From Otatea glauca (taxonomy: Eukaryota > Streptophyta > Magnoliopsida > Poales > Poaceae), in NCBI GenBank assembly GCA_036346275.1, contig CM070721.1, positions 51,547,869 to 51,611,868 on the forward strand: a stretch of 64,000 nucleotides of DNA, read 5' to 3'. Both the position numbers and the translations under genes were made by a program. Shown piece by piece: positions 47,788-59,153 of the stretch. Below the pieces are notes generated by a model. That model was not told where the DNA came from. It did not search any database and saw nothing but the letters and a program-made list of their open reading frames with translations. Within the stretch, counting starts at the first letter, position 1; each line of letters opens with the position of its first letter.

Positions 47788-48790
47788 ATGGAGGAGCAAT
47801 CCACCCGAGCCCGAGCCCTAGCCCTAGCAGTTCCTCAACCTCCACCCAACCACATTTGTTGCGCCGATCTTTGACATACCGTGGCAAGACCTCGTGGCGA
47901 GGAAGAAATAAGAAGCCCGAAGGCGGTATACCATCTCGGAGGTCTCGAAAGTGGGGCCCCTATTGCACCGCCAAAGTTAGTAGCAAAGTACAGAACAACT
48001 GCGGGTATATCGCAGGAGAGAGTGCCAATCACCTTTTGGATTGGCACAAAGTGCGAGACCATCAAAGCGGATCTATGGGCGGAGCTCAAACAAACCTTGA
48101 ATTCCCGAAGAAGATGAACACCGCGTGCGTCGGGATGCGTTGATGACCATGGATGCGGCATGGAGGAACTTCAAGGCAGTGAATACTACTTATGTGAAGA
48201 AAAACCGATCGGCCATCGGGGACTACCCAAACTTAGAACCATATTGGGATGATTTCGTGTCGATGAAGCAAAGTGAAGCGACAAAGAAGTCGGCGAGGAT
48301 CACATAAACATCGGAAGAAGGAACATCCATCCACACGGACTTGGTGCGGGTGGGTGCATTGGTAAAATCCTCAATGGGAGAGGCAGGAGCGCGAATCATT
48401 ACGATCGGTGGTACAAGTCAATTGGCGGACTACGGACCGAGTCAAGCACTACGTGCTAGCGAGGGCAAGTGTCACGTCTGGTGGGGCTTATCCTTGAAAT
48501 AGCGATGGCGAAGCAATGTCGCAAAGGGTCCGGAGGCATGACGTCGAGTCTTCCCAAGGAACATTCCAACGGATAGGAGAGCGGCGAACTAACACGTGCC
48601 ACGGGAAACAAGGAGCATCACAGGACGGACACGAGGTGTCGGGGTTAAGGTTCCGTGGAAGGCGAGATTCCCGAGCACCTTCACACTTACAAGAGTCGAA
48701 AGAGAGCTAGAGAAGCGTTTGTCGAAATAGAAATGATGAAGGAAAAGATGCTTGAGAATTACAAGGCACAATAGAACAACAAGTACAACG
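47788..48790 (+). pseudogene. CACTA gene 2, TNPA-like DNA-binding part
   Basis: The first ATG considered is 47,788 (MEEQSTRARALALAVPQPPP). The frame breaks near 47,880, continues in the 47,881-48,117 frame (PPKLVAKYRTTAG, VPITFWIGTKCETIKADLWA) and then at 48,125-48,307 (MDAAWRNFKAVNTTYVKK, PYWDDFVSMKQSEATKKSA). These blocks are typical of the second protein of plant CACTA elements, which in En/Spm binds the subterminal repeats. Low-complexity and broken sequence follows. Indels and stops prevent a single product as read. Confidence 0.65.
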
Positions 48791-49194
48791 ACAAGTACAA
48801 CAAGCCATGAGCGATGCGCAAGCAGCGAATATTATTACGACCGACCCTCCGAATTATCGCGGCGATTGCGCATCCGCCCCACTTGTAGAACGGGACATGG
48901 GTCATTATCACGTGGGCGACATACATGACCCCACACCGTGCTACTCACTTTGCCCGTCATGAACATATTCATTCAGGTGATACGGGCATAGCGTACCCAT
49001 GCCAAGAAGGAGGTGTATTGCACAACTCTGCGATAAGCGCGGGATATGCAAAGGTCGGTGGACACGGTTAATCCCGGTTTGCCAACCTCGGGCTAGAAAT
49101 GCCCCGAGCAGCGAGGTTACAACTCTAGGAAGTGCCGTCCACTCATTCATCGATGGCGCAAGCGTGACATCACCTTGGACCATCATGAAGTGCC

Positions 49195-49310
49195 TGTTCC
49201 TCCTGAGGTGAACCTGCCAGCCCCTCCTGAGGTGACCCTGCCAGCCTCTCCTGTAGTGAACCTGCCGACCTCTCCTGCAATGAACCTTCCGGCCTGTCCT
49301 ACAGTAAACC
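49195..49310 (+). repeat. Pro-rich ~30-bp coding repeat in CACTA gene 2
   Basis: Tandem variants of GAGGTGAACCTGCCAGCCCC encode repeats such as PPEVNLPAPPEVTLPASP. Such linkers often separate the DNA-binding and C-terminal parts of these proteins. Confidence 0.6.
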
Positions 49311-49559
49311 TCGCACAGTCATCACCAACACATCAGCGTACAAAAGTTAGTGCGACAACTTCAGTTGACCGACTTAAAACCCCTCCTCTGAAGGCATGGC
49401 AGAATAGACAAGCCATATCAGTAGTCGGTGAAGCGAGCAGTATGATGTTGTGTGCGAGAAAATGAAGGGTAAAGCGGTATCCAAAGGACAAGCTGCTGAA
49501 GAAAGACTGAAATACGAATTGGGGAAGCCGTTTGTCACCCCTTCAAAGCTTCATAGTCT

Positions 49560-50760
49560 AACAAAGATGCAGCTAAGGTGATTACATGAATGGTATATGG
49601 GCGATCGAACCAACATGTACTCCGAAGGTGATCAACGCCATTTTCAGAGAGGAACATTTCCACCATGAGGGGTGTTGCTTCATGATAGAATTCAATGACT
49701 TGCACAACATGTACTATCAAGATGCCCTCGACGTGTCTCTTATGAGATCTTTGGTCTTTGTAAGTGTCAATATAAAAATCATTGTCTACATTCATGTAAT
49801 CTGATAAATGTGATGTCTAAATCATTTGTTATGTAGATACGAGTTGATCGAACTAAAAAAACCAAAGGGCGATGGCGTTCCTCGATCCGGAGCGGTTTGC
49901 CAGTGGAAGTCAAAGAGTACCAAAGGAGGTCGAGGACTACGTATATAACGCTCTCATCAAACTCCAAGACAAGGAGTTCATACTTTTACCGTACAATTTC
50001 AAGTAAGTGGCTCACTAGCTAGTTCAACTACTTGTTGATCTCGTTCTTTGCTCGAGTTAGGATTAATGACTACGGCATCATACATGTGTATGTAGTTTCC
50101 TTTGGATTCTCGTAGTAATTACTCGGATAAAAGCAAGATCTTGATCTTGGACCAGCGGGACAAAGATCCAAAAGACTACAAAGATATGACAAGTCTAGTG
50201 AATAGGGCCTTCAAAGCATATTGTAAAAGTGCTCGAGACACCGTCCTTTCCATAAATCACTAACAATCCGTACTAAATTTCAGACGCACAAAAACAATTT
50301 TCCTATATCGCACCTCGAAGTCAATAACTCCTTCAATGTCGTATAAGTTTATTCAATTTTTTGCAGTGCCACAAGCAGCCGCCAGGAACAAATTTATGTG
50401 GGTACTTCGTGTGCCAATACATACGCGAAATCTTAGGCTCTACAATAGTAAACAATGACGTAGAGGTTTGTCACGATAACATCACACATTGATTTGCACA
50501 TCTCATTCTCTATATAAGCTCTTAAGACAAACTTTTTCTATCTATAACGTTTGAAGTTGCCTACGGGAGGACTGGTTCCAAATGAAATCCAAGGCATTCA
50601 GGGACAGCTCGCCTACTTCATCATGAAGGAAGTAATCAACAAGAACGGCGAGTTTCATGACCTAGATAATAATGATGAAGTCTTCCATACTCATCCGCCA
50701 CCTCCGAGGCCCCTACCAACAGTGAAGACTCGTAGGCTTATAGTTCACAAAACTAGTTAA
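49560..50760 (+). pseudogene. CACTA gene 2, C48/Ulp1-like cysteine protease part
   Basis: Several exons can be read. The first includes DLHNMYYQDALDVSLMRS and ends at a GT near 49,757. The next, about 49,836-50,002, ends KEFILLPYNFK before GTAAGT. The third begins after TATGTAG at 50,095 with WILVVIT and continues, after a frame slip, DKSKILILDQRDKDPKDYKD. The fourth starts after TTTGCAG at 50,367 with CHKQPPGTNLCGYFVCQYIR. The last spans about 50,552-50,757. Ulp1-type domains are known on plant CACTA and Mutator proteins. The catalytic Cys (codon 50,397-50,399) is present, but the usual His of the HW pair reads Leu, so activity is doubtful. Confidence 0.75.
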
Positions 50761-51589
50761 TTTTTTCTTACGGTGGTGTAAATTGATGTTTCATTGAATG
50801 TCAAGTTTAGTATTGGATGGCATGGCTTGCACATGTTCTAATTTCTGTCATTTGATTTAAGAAGTTGTGATTGATCTGCGCTTGTGTTGTTGCCCTTCTC
50901 CGTGCGTGTGTGTGTTGATGGGTGGTGTGTGTGTGTGCGTGCGCTCTAGGCGAGGCGCTCCTTTATTGCTTTTCTTCGTGCCCTTTCATGATGGCTAGTA
51001 GAGCTTTTTATAGGCGTGGGTAATGGATGAATACGGAAGAGCTCATTTCAAAACTGCACTATTACAAAGAGGTTTATTTGATTGCTTGATTTAGTTGCGA
51101 AGTTTCCTTTTGCATCTTTACCGTCCATTCATAAGAGATTTGATTACATGGTCCTTATATTTTTAGATGGTGTGTTTTACTCTAATGTATGATAGTAAAT
51201 GCCATTAAAAATAGCTAAATGGAGATTATAGAAGGAAAATAGTAAAAGTAGGATCAAAATTGTAGAACGATATGTATTTAGGAATAAAAATTGAAAAATA
51301 GAATGTCACATATTCAAAAATAGAGGGACTATAAACTAGCTAATGCATGTACAACATCTGGAGGATGCCACGGCATTTACATGGAATAAGACGGCAATGG
51401 ATCGGCTAGATTTGTGATACAACAAAAGTGATCTATTTAGCATTCCATAGTATGATATATAATGACTTCATTTACATACTCGAGAAATATTGATGCAAAG
51501 ATGGTGAACTAGAGAAGGGAGCAGTCCAGTGGGAGGCATGCCCTACACCATCACCATGATCGAGCGCCTCATGCATGAGACACTTTAAT
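50761..51589 (+). other. CACTA-1 3' non-coding region
   Basis: This is AT-rich sequence after the gene 2 stop at about 50,758-50,760. A GT-rich run lies near 50,905-50,940. No further exon is supported. Confidence 0.5.
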
Positions 51590-51855
51590 TGTACATTGTA
51601 ATTGTGTATATTGTAATTGTGTATATGCAAAATCTGTGATTGTAATTGTGATTGATGTATTATATGTAATTGTGATTGATGTATTATATTGTAGTTGTGT
51701 ATATGCAAAATCTGTGATTGTTGTACATTATAATTGTGTATATGCAAAATTGCAATTGTGATTGATGTATTATATTGTAGTTGTGTATATCACGAAATCT
51801 GTGATTGTTGTACATTGTATATGCAAAATCTGTGATTGATGTATTATATGTTTGA
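51590..51855. repeat. Complex tandem repeat near the CACTA-1 3' end
   Basis: Modules such as TTGTAATTGTGTATATGCAA, AAATCTGTGATTG and TTGATGTATTATATG alternate irregularly several times. Minus-strand frames here (51,472-51,872) simply translate the repeat. Confidence 0.8.
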
Positions 51856-51919
51856 GAGGGCATGGCTAGCAAGCACTGAGGCTAGCCTAAAATGCGCTTT
51901 TTATTTTTTGGTCGGTATT

Positions 51920-52230
51920 ATACGTGGCGGTTGGTGGATGGAACCGCCACAGATAATATAGTTATCTGTGGCGGTTGGTGTATAGAACCGCCACAGATAA
52001 TATAGTTATCTGTGACGATTGTAGGAAAGAACCGTCACAGATAGTGTAGTTATCTGTGGCGGTTGGTGGATAGAACCGTCACAGATAGTGTAGTTATCTG
52101 TGGCGGTTGGTGGATAGAACCGCCACAGATAACACTTATCTGTGGCGGTTAGAAAACCGCCACTGATAATCCTCGATTATCAGTGGCACTATATCTGTGG
52201 CGGTTCAATAACCGTCACTGATGACCTTTT
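51920..52230. repeat. 3' subterminal palindrome array of CACTA-1
   Basis: About six units pair TATCTGTGGCGGTTGGTG with AGAACCGCCACAGATAA. Here the CTG trinucleotide is mostly read intact, unlike in the internal array. Confidence 0.85.
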
Positions 52231-52241
52231 TCAGTGTAGTG

Positions 52242-54119
52242 AGAGTATATCTTCAACAAATTAATTGGTTGTACAGTTTCGTACCCGTAGCAACAGAACT
52301 CCAACAAATTACTTGGTTGTACAGGTTCGTATCAGTAGCACCAGAAAATGAAAAGAACTGCGAGTTCATTCTGTTTTTCTTTCCCAGTCTTAACTACTTA
52401 CAGGGTTACAGTGGCGGAGGGAAGGGGAGAACCCGGGGCCAGTACTGCCGAAATTTCTTTACCACCCCCTTGTTCTTCTGTGCCAAAAGATTAAATACAT
52501 ATTTATGGCCCTTGCAAGCATCTACATTGTGTCTATAGTCTATATACTTTATGCATTTATATTACTTCTATTATCTTTTATTTGTTATATCTTGATTTTT
52601 CTATATATAGTTGTAAATTGTTGCATTGTTAGCCCTTTGAACGTATATAATAAGTATAAAATGATGGTTGTATTACGTGCCCCATGGGGCAAGCTCGTAT
52701 CAAGTAGACGACAAGAATCTTAAGAGTCCGAAGATCTGTTATACTGTTTCATACTAGTTTGTACTACCGAGTTCGAAGATATCTCAGTACTCTCTTGGTT
52801 CAAAAAATTTGTCGATCTAGGATACATACAGTAAATTTTTAAAATTTTAGTTATCGATATTTTTTAAAAATGTTTAGATTAGATGTATAAAAATTATATG
52901 TGTAGATTTGTCTTGAAACAAGCTTTCATAATATTATAATTTTATTGAATTTTTTAAATATATTGTAATAGAAATCAGTTGTTCAAGTTGAGTTTTATAG
53001 ATCGTGTCAATATCTAAAATAACAACTATTTGTGACAAGAGAGAATATTAAACAACAACGTAACAGTCAAACACACGTCTAGAGCTCATCTAACCATTTC
53101 GCGTTAGCTAGTTGCCAAAGTCGCCAAACTCCACGCCATCAAAAGACCTCCACAATTATATCTCGGCATGCTGGTGTTTTCACCAGTCAAGATTGTTGGA
53201 ATGTGTCCGTGCAAGAAGAGGTGAGTCGCAGGCTCGCAGCAGACTTGGAAAACCTCTGCACCTCGGAACCAACCAAATCAAAGGGCAATTCAGTCAATCG
53301 ACCGTTGCATCTCACCTCAATCGGGCTGCCAGTCAATTCCTGGGCTTCCTGATTTGCGAGATGGGTCCGCGGTGGGCCCGTTCGTTCTGGAGACGATAGC
53401 CGAGAACTCGCAGGCTCGAGCTACCGCCACCACGGCGATACCGGAGGCCTACGATGAATTTAGAATGAAAATAGAGGAGGGTTTCTATGTCAAAATTCTA
53501 ACTCAAAACAAACGTGTTAATGGTACATCTATCAATCTATTATCAACCAAATTTCAAATTCATACATCAATAGAAATGAAACAAAGTGAAAAATCAAAAT
53601 ATAACAAGTGTGGTGCCTTGCTAATGGATAGAATGACATAAATAGGTTAGGACGGATCATCTGCAATTTGTTAATTTTTGCTCCTCTACTGCATACTGTT
53701 CTAATTGTTTTCTGCAATGATAAAATGATGAGCACTGAAAAATCGAAATTAGCATTCCATTTATATATCCAGTCTTGTCATTCCTTGCAGTTGCTTTAAC
53801 TTATAGTATGTTAAAACTGACACTTAGTAATATTGTACTGACTATGATTTCTTGATACTACATCAAATGTTGCCGGTAAGTTGTTGGATGAGAAATGTTT
53901 CCTGAACGAAGTTTTGGTTGCTTATTTTAAGATTCTTACCCCCATTTTGATATGTTTCCGGTGCAAGATTGGAGTCAAAATCGACAAATGCATGCATTGC
54001 ATATTCACGCACGCTGTTTTCTCCCAATTAAATGGTAAAATTAGGTCTATACTCATGCATTACAGCATTAGTCAAGGAATAGATACCACAACATAAGAAA
54101 AAACAACAAGCAGGCATCA
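52242..54119. other. Spacer without recognised gene
   Basis: Two short direct repeats, AACAAATTAATTGGTTGTAC and CAACAAATTACTTGGTTGTA, lie at about 52,255 and 52,302. Frames at 53,112-53,641 have mixed composition and no known domain. The rest is AT-rich. Confidence 0.4.
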
Positions 54120-54511
54120 ACACAATGAACTACTCTTCAAGTGCAATTTACACTGGCCAATGCAGATCATCTTCAGCGTTGGTTCCACTTCTTGAGCAGT
54201 TAGGTCAAGGCCCTCGTGAACCTCTTGGACCTCGACCTGCTCAGCCGTGGCCTCTTGCTGTCGCTCTGCTCGGCCGCTGTCTTCACGGCGGCCACCACCA
54301 CCTCCTGCTGCTATTGCTGCGTGACCGCCTGGCTCACCACCTTGTGCAGCTGCACCCGCGGCTGCAACTGCTCGAGCTCGCGCTGCCGCTGCTCGCGAAA
54401 CAGCCTCAGCAGCCTCTGCGCCTTGTCCTTAGCCCTGCCTTTACCATTGGCTTTCAGGGACACCAGCGCCGGGATCGCACCTTCTTTGAGTACCGTGTGG
54501 CTATTGCGCTC
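54120..54511 (-). pseudogene. U-box/ARM E3 ligase C-terminal fragment (PUB45-like)
   Basis: On the minus strand the sequence reads TVLKEGAIPALVSLKANGKG, then AKDKAQRLLRLFREQRQREL, then a Gln/Leu-rich tail. This is the last ARM repeat and C-terminal tail of plant U-box proteins of the PUB6/PUB45 type, from family knowledge. Such proteins transfer ubiquitin to targets using a U-box, which is absent here. The upstream part of the same repeat region lies at 58,519-58,625, beyond an inserted retroelement. The start of the frame in this piece lies within the retroelement LTR and is therefore artificial. Confidence 0.75.
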
Positions 54512-55150
54512 TATTGACGGCAAAAACTTGATGTAGGGTTTCTGACAGCAGCACATCAGACAAACGCCTGGTTCAAAGCATGTCAGTCGATTTGACCTGT
54601 AATCGACAAGGTAAAAATATAAAATTCACTCAAAACCGATCGTAACGATCAATCGGCTTAGATTTAATCAGCTTGAAGCCAATTAAGATCAAAGTAACAA
54701 GGTAGGTCTAACTAGCCGATTAAGGCTAATCAGAGGATAAAGGCAGATCGATTCTGAAGAAGGCGATGCGCAACAAAATCAGAATAAATCAAACTTGGGA
54801 CGTAATTTGAAGAAGATCAACAATCGGCGATACGCAACTTTATTGATCAAGATCGAATTACAGAGGCTAAATTACAAGAATTACTCCTAGTTGACGGAAA
54901 AGTAGACGCGAATTGGTTGATTGGCTCTGGGCAGTTTTTCTGATCACCTCTAGACCTCTTTTATACCCATTGGCCGATAGAGTCCTGGTACAACACGTTA
55001 GGAGTAGAATCCGTATCGGCCTTTATTTGGATGGTGCTTTCCTTAACAACCTGTTCCGTTTCTAAATATCTTGATCTGTTATTCCAATCGTATCTTGTTG
55101 ATCTTGGACTTGCCGATTCTGACCCTATTTGCCAAATTTTGGTGCAAACA
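54512..55150 (-). repeat. 3' LTR of the gag-only element
   Basis: Nearly identical to 57,872-58,518, including CTTGATGTAGGGTTTCTGAC and GGCCGATAGAGTCCTGGTAC. Its first two bases have decayed from TG to TA. Confidence 0.9.
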
Positions 55151-55425
55151 TATGCCCCCATTTTTGGGAGATAACATGTTATCTTCAAAAAAAATTCATC
55201 ATCGGTTTGAACATATATTTTCTTATCATAGCCAAATTTTTAACTGCATCGAGTTAATTTGGCTTTCAGGTTGGTAATCGGCCAACTCGTATATTCGTAT
55301 TTGAGTTTTAGCCAATCAAGATCTAACCAGTACCTTGAACAAACCGATGCACACTACACGATCCCACGTTGATCCCTTACCAAATTGGCTATCTCTCGAG
55401 CTGACGGGTGGTATGATTTTTCAGA
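55151..55425 (-). other. Polypurine tract and 3' non-coding part of the gag-only element
   Basis: In element sense the tract beside the LTR reads AAAAATGGGGGCATA. No coding sequence is recognised between it and the frame ending at 55,426. Confidence 0.6.
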
Positions 55426-55851
55426 CTAGATCGGCTTCGTTGAACAAAAATCATCGGCCGAATCCGGTTTTTTCTTCCTCCACTCTTTTCTCGCAATCTT
55501 AATCGGATGAAGCTCATTAAAATTTTTATCTCTTCGTTTTTCTTGTTCAGCTTCCCTCATCTCTTGGGTCCTTAGCTGCTCAAGCCTTCTTCTTTGTGAT
55601 CGGCTTAAACCTGGAGGACACCATCTCGACTTTGATTCAATCGACTTATATATTTTTCCTACCAGATCCATACTAGCCGCAGTGCTAGACCCTTCATGTT
55701 GATCTTGTTTCTGACTTATAGTCAGCTTAGAAATTCTATCTTTAGCCGACCATCGCTGCCTACCACCTTGATTTGGGTAATACTGCATCGGACGTGTGTT
55801 TGGTGATGGCAAAGCTAATCCCCTCTCCCAGCAAAATTGCCAAAAGGGCAC
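55426..55851 (-). pseudogene. Gag-associated downstream ORF fragment
   Basis: A minus frame of 141 codons includes WCPPGLSRSQRRRLEQLR followed by an E/K-rich stretch. A W-CP-GL-(K/R)-(S/T)-Q-(K/R)-R motif occurs between gag and protease in some grass Ty3/gypsy polyproteins, as far as I recall. Protease does not follow here; non-coding sequence leads to the LTR. The coding region therefore ends before any enzyme domain, which supports a non-autonomous element. Confidence 0.5.
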
Positions 55852-56658
55852 CGTTGGTGAGCTTTTTCAAGGCCGCCTGGCCGATATTTATTAACTGGTC
55901 GATGTGGAGGACTCCGTCGTGGCCTTTCATTTCTCCTTTCATATTTTGCTAGTAGTTGGGAAAAAATGGGATTCGACTTCTGTATCGGCTTACGTAGTGG
56001 CAATGCTCATTCAGCCTGATAACCCTTTGGTGTGATTGTTTTAAAAATTTTCCCTTCACGGTCGGCTTTTATTTGTATAGAGCCAACAGTAATCATGAGC
56101 GTCTTATTGTCATCAGAATTTGATTGTACATCGGCTTGATACGTCATTTTTATAGCCGATGATACATGAATTTGATCCTTAGGCTTTGCATCTTGTGTCG
56201 GCTTTTCCTTCTTTTTGAGCAATAGACCATATTAATTGGAAAAGGATCAGCGTCCAGCTGCATCGTCGGCTCTTCTGAAAATTTTAATTGGTCATCTTCT
56301 ATAGTCGATTGTATCCTGTCTTCGTTATTCTTCAATTCATCTTTGAAGCCATTATCATCGGAGACTTGACTTTCTTGGTGATACTCATGTAGGAGATGAC
56401 TTAAATTGGTGAATTCCTGCCCGCCGAATTTTTCTCTTAATGGGGGTATCAACCCTTGGAAAGCTAAATCGGCCAACTGAACTAAAACACCTATTTCTCA
56501 CTTCCCTGAATCTCTTAACATAATCATTTACCGATTCCCCGGTCTTCTGTTGGACAACACTTAGATCTGAAATCCTGAGTTCCAGACTACCAGAGAAAAA
56601 GTACTCATGGAATCGGCTTTCCAAATCGTTCCAAAAATGAACCGAATTTGGAGGTAAA
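55852..56658 (-). pseudogene. Gag continuation, frame-broken
   Basis: The frame at 56,624-56,385 reads FHEYFFSGSLELRISDLSVV, QKTGESVNDYVKRFREVRNR, a classic Ty3/gypsy capsid segment. Another frame at 56,476-56,150 reads MADLAFQGLIPPLREKFGGQ. They follow on from the upstream gag with frame changes. Repeated short motifs such as ATCGGCT recur in this region and in the leader. Confidence 0.7.
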
Positions 56659-57852
56659 CTAGTAAACCAAGTAAAAGCGACTCAGATAAAAACAAGGGAA
56701 TAATCTAATTTTGACCGTCGGATGTTTGCCTCGCCACACCGAGCGATAAAGCGTCCGGCGTGCTCTAAGGTCGTGACGAATCATTCCAGAAAATTTGGCA
56801 AAATCAGGAACTTTAAAATTATGTGGATATTGCATGCGATCTATATAATCTGGATACGGCTTTCCATAGCCGATGACTCTACCCTTTGGTTGTAAGCCGA
56901 ATTGATCTATCAACACGCGTAAATCAGTCGGCCAATTAATGTTGTTAGCCGACAAGATATCGGGGCTCTGCCAATGATCATGACTAGTGTTCTGCCCCCC
57001 GAGTGCAAACTCGGGCTGCCGGTTAGACTGAGCCGACATATTTTGTTGGTTTTGATCATACCCATTGTACCTCTTAACCGGTGGTTCTCGTACAGGGACA
57101 AAGGGCTCTGCGTAGGTTATCACCTTCTGAGGGACCGGATTCCTGGGCAGAATCGGCTCTTGGTATTGTATGTGCCTAATTTGTTCAATCGGCTATGAGA
57201 CCGATTGTGGAAAAATATTAAACGGAGCTGACGGCGGCAAAGTAGCCGACACGTTTAGTTTAGCGGCATCAGTGTACGCCTGATAATGTGTGACCCCGCT
57301 AGGGCGCAAGTCTCGCGCTAATATGACGGTAGGTTGAATTGGCATCATGGTTGGGGGTGATGTTATAGCCGATGGTTTTGGATCGGCTGACGTACTCTGC
57401 GTAGTTTGCGCTATTGAAAAAGCAGGATAGCTTGGCAGATCTTGCATCGGGTCAAGTAGACTCCCAGATGATGCCAATTCTTAAGCGATTGTCTTCACAC
57501 TATTCGCAATCATCGGCTTTAGCGTTGTAACAAGAGTCGATGATTGGTTTACCAGCGCGTGATGTATAGATTGATTAATCATAGCCGATAATTCGGCTTG
57601 AGTGGGTAGGTATGAACTTACCAGACCATCTATGACGCCTGCATCGCCAAGGGCATTGACCGTCGGCAAAGCAGTCTTTTGAGTGACGCCACGTCTAGTC
57701 TTCTGATAGCAATTCAGCATCATCTCTTCTAAAGCAGCTTTCCAATCTTTGATTTCTCTACGTTGTTGTGGCGTTAAATCGTCCATCGTTGGGACGATTA
57801 TAGCCTCGGCGTTGAGATCGGATGGTGGAATTGATTTGCCTGATGCTGCCAT
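56659..57852 (-). pseudogene. Gag of the gag-only element (N-terminal and matrix part)
   Basis: From ATG at 57,852 (MAASGKSIPPSDLNAEAIIV) one frame reads to 56,659 with two in-frame stops, at 57,481-57,483 and 57,193-57,195. It includes a Thr/Ser/Pro-rich linker, GKPYPDYIDRMQYPHNFKVP and DFAKFSG, the usual lead-in to a Ty3/gypsy capsid domain. Gag would form the particle; enzymes would have to come from a related full-length element. Confidence 0.75.
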
Positions 57853-57871
57853 CGTGGCGTGCTAAGAGTGT

Positions 57872-58518
57872 GTTGGCGTCAAAAACTTGATGTAGGGTTT
57901 CTGACAACAGCACACCAGATGAACACCTGGTTCAGAGCGTGCCAGTCGATTTGACCTGTAATCGACAAGGTAAAAATATAAAATTCACTCAAAGCCGATG
58001 TAACGATCAATCGGCTTAGATTTAATTAGCTTGAAGCCGATTAAGATCAAAGTAACAAGGTAAGTCTAACTAGCCGATTAAGGCTAATCAGAGGATAAAG
58101 GCAGATCGATTCTGAAGAAGGCGATGCGCAACAAAATCAGAATAAATCAAACCTGGAATGTAATTTGAAGAAGATCAACAATCGGCGATGCGCAACTTTA
58201 TTGATCAAGATCGAATTACAAAGGCTAAATTACAAGAACTACTCCTAGTTGACGGAAAAGTAGATGAAAAGTAGACGCGAATTGGTTGATTGGCTCAGGC
58301 GACTTTTACGATCACCTCTAGACCTCTTTTATACCCATTGGCCGATAGAGTCCTGGTACAACACGTTAGGAGTAGAATCCGTATCGACCTTTATTTGGAT
58401 GGTGCTTTCCTTAACAACCTGTTCCGTTTCCAAATATCTTGATCTGTTATTCCAATCGTATCTTGTTGATCTTGGACTTGCCGATTCTGACCCTATCTGC
58501 CAAATTTTGGTGCAAACA
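57872..58518 (-). repeat. 5' LTR of the gag-only element
   Basis: It begins TGTTGGCGTC and ends GTGCAAACA on the plus strand, with an intact TG...CA boundary. In element sense it lies directly before gag. Confidence 0.9.
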
Positions 58519-58740
58519 CCCTCATTGCCGCTGCAGATGATCCACAGGCAGGACATGGCCTTCTCCTTCTCCGCGGGCTCGCCATTGTCGAGGATGAGCA
58601 CGATAGCCCGTCCTCCCTCACCCGTAGCCCCCTAGACAGCGCTCGCCGACGTCGTCACCCGCGCGCGCCGCGCTCGCCTTCTCGGCTGCCCGCCTGCCCC
58701 GGCGCCTCGCCCTCGACTTCGACTCCGGATCCCCGGTGGA
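58519..58740 (-). pseudogene. Upstream fragment of the U-box/ARM relic
   Basis: The minus strand reads LILDNGEPAEKEKAMSCLWI then ICSGNEG, an ARM-repeat segment of PUB6/PUB45-type proteins that normally comes just before the segment at 54,120-54,511. The frame ends at the retroelement target duplication. Further upstream (58,620-58,740) the sequence is GC-rich and out of frame. No U-box is found up to 59,000, so this was already a fragment or has lost its 5' part. Confidence 0.7.
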
Positions 58741-59153
58741 TGGAGGTGGGGCTGAAGCCCCCAACAAACCCCAACAGTATGAAAGCTTCAGAGCATGTTT
58801 GATTTGGGCAATGTCTCTTCTGAAGAAGGCCAAAGTTTGTGGGAGCTAGAGAAGTCCGAGAGCTCGTCTACAGGGAAGACGTTGGTGAGAACGCACTGGG
58901 GGTCAGCACGTCAAGAATGCTAACAAGAGTGAGGCAATTGCGATCTGAAATACACGGCGAACAAAGAGAGCGAGGATAGGTTCGTCGCAAGAACAGTTTC
59001 TCGTCAGTGTCCTTCTGTGTAAAATTTAACACGAGGAAAAACTCCTACAGATATGTTTTTGAAGCGTGGGTGTGACGGGAGCTCGTCAGATTGTCTAGAG
59101 ACTTCAAATTATACTCCTAATAATAACCTTGTTTTGTCTTCTTCTTTTATTTT

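Larger units (their letters stand above)
40152..52241 (+). mobile_element. CACTA-1: 12.1-kb En/Spm transposon
   Basis: The left end is CACTACGCCAAAACC and the right end is GGTCATCAGTGACGG-type sequence running to GTAGTG, whose reverse complement starts CACTACACTGAAAAAGG. Both ends carry arrays of palindromes built from GTGGCGGTTC and GAACCGCCAC. The interior has a TNP2 transposase gene and a second gene. The flanking trinucleotides are AGG (40,149-40,151) and AGA (52,242-52,244), a one-mismatch 3-bp target duplication. Frames are broken, so mobility as read is unlikely. Confidence 0.92.
54512..58518 (-). mobile_element. Gag-only (TR-GAG-like) LTR retrotransposon
   Basis: Direct repeats 54,512-55,150 and 57,872-58,518 (about 640 bp) enclose 2.7 kb. 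The right copy begins TGTTGGCGTC and the left TATTGACGGC; both end GTGCAAACA. The flanks CGCTC (54,507-54,511) and CCCTC (58,519-58,523) form a 5-bp target duplication with one mismatch. Gag lies on the minus strand, starting about 20 bases inside the right LTR, and a G-rich tract (AATGGGGGCATA in element sense) precedes the left LTR, so the element runs leftward. No protease active site, RT or integrase is present. It interrupts the U-box relic. Confidence 0.85.

Noticed and set aside
53112..53641. Possible host gene (two 95-codon frames)
   Set aside because: No recognisable domain, no splice logic between the frames and no neighbour support.
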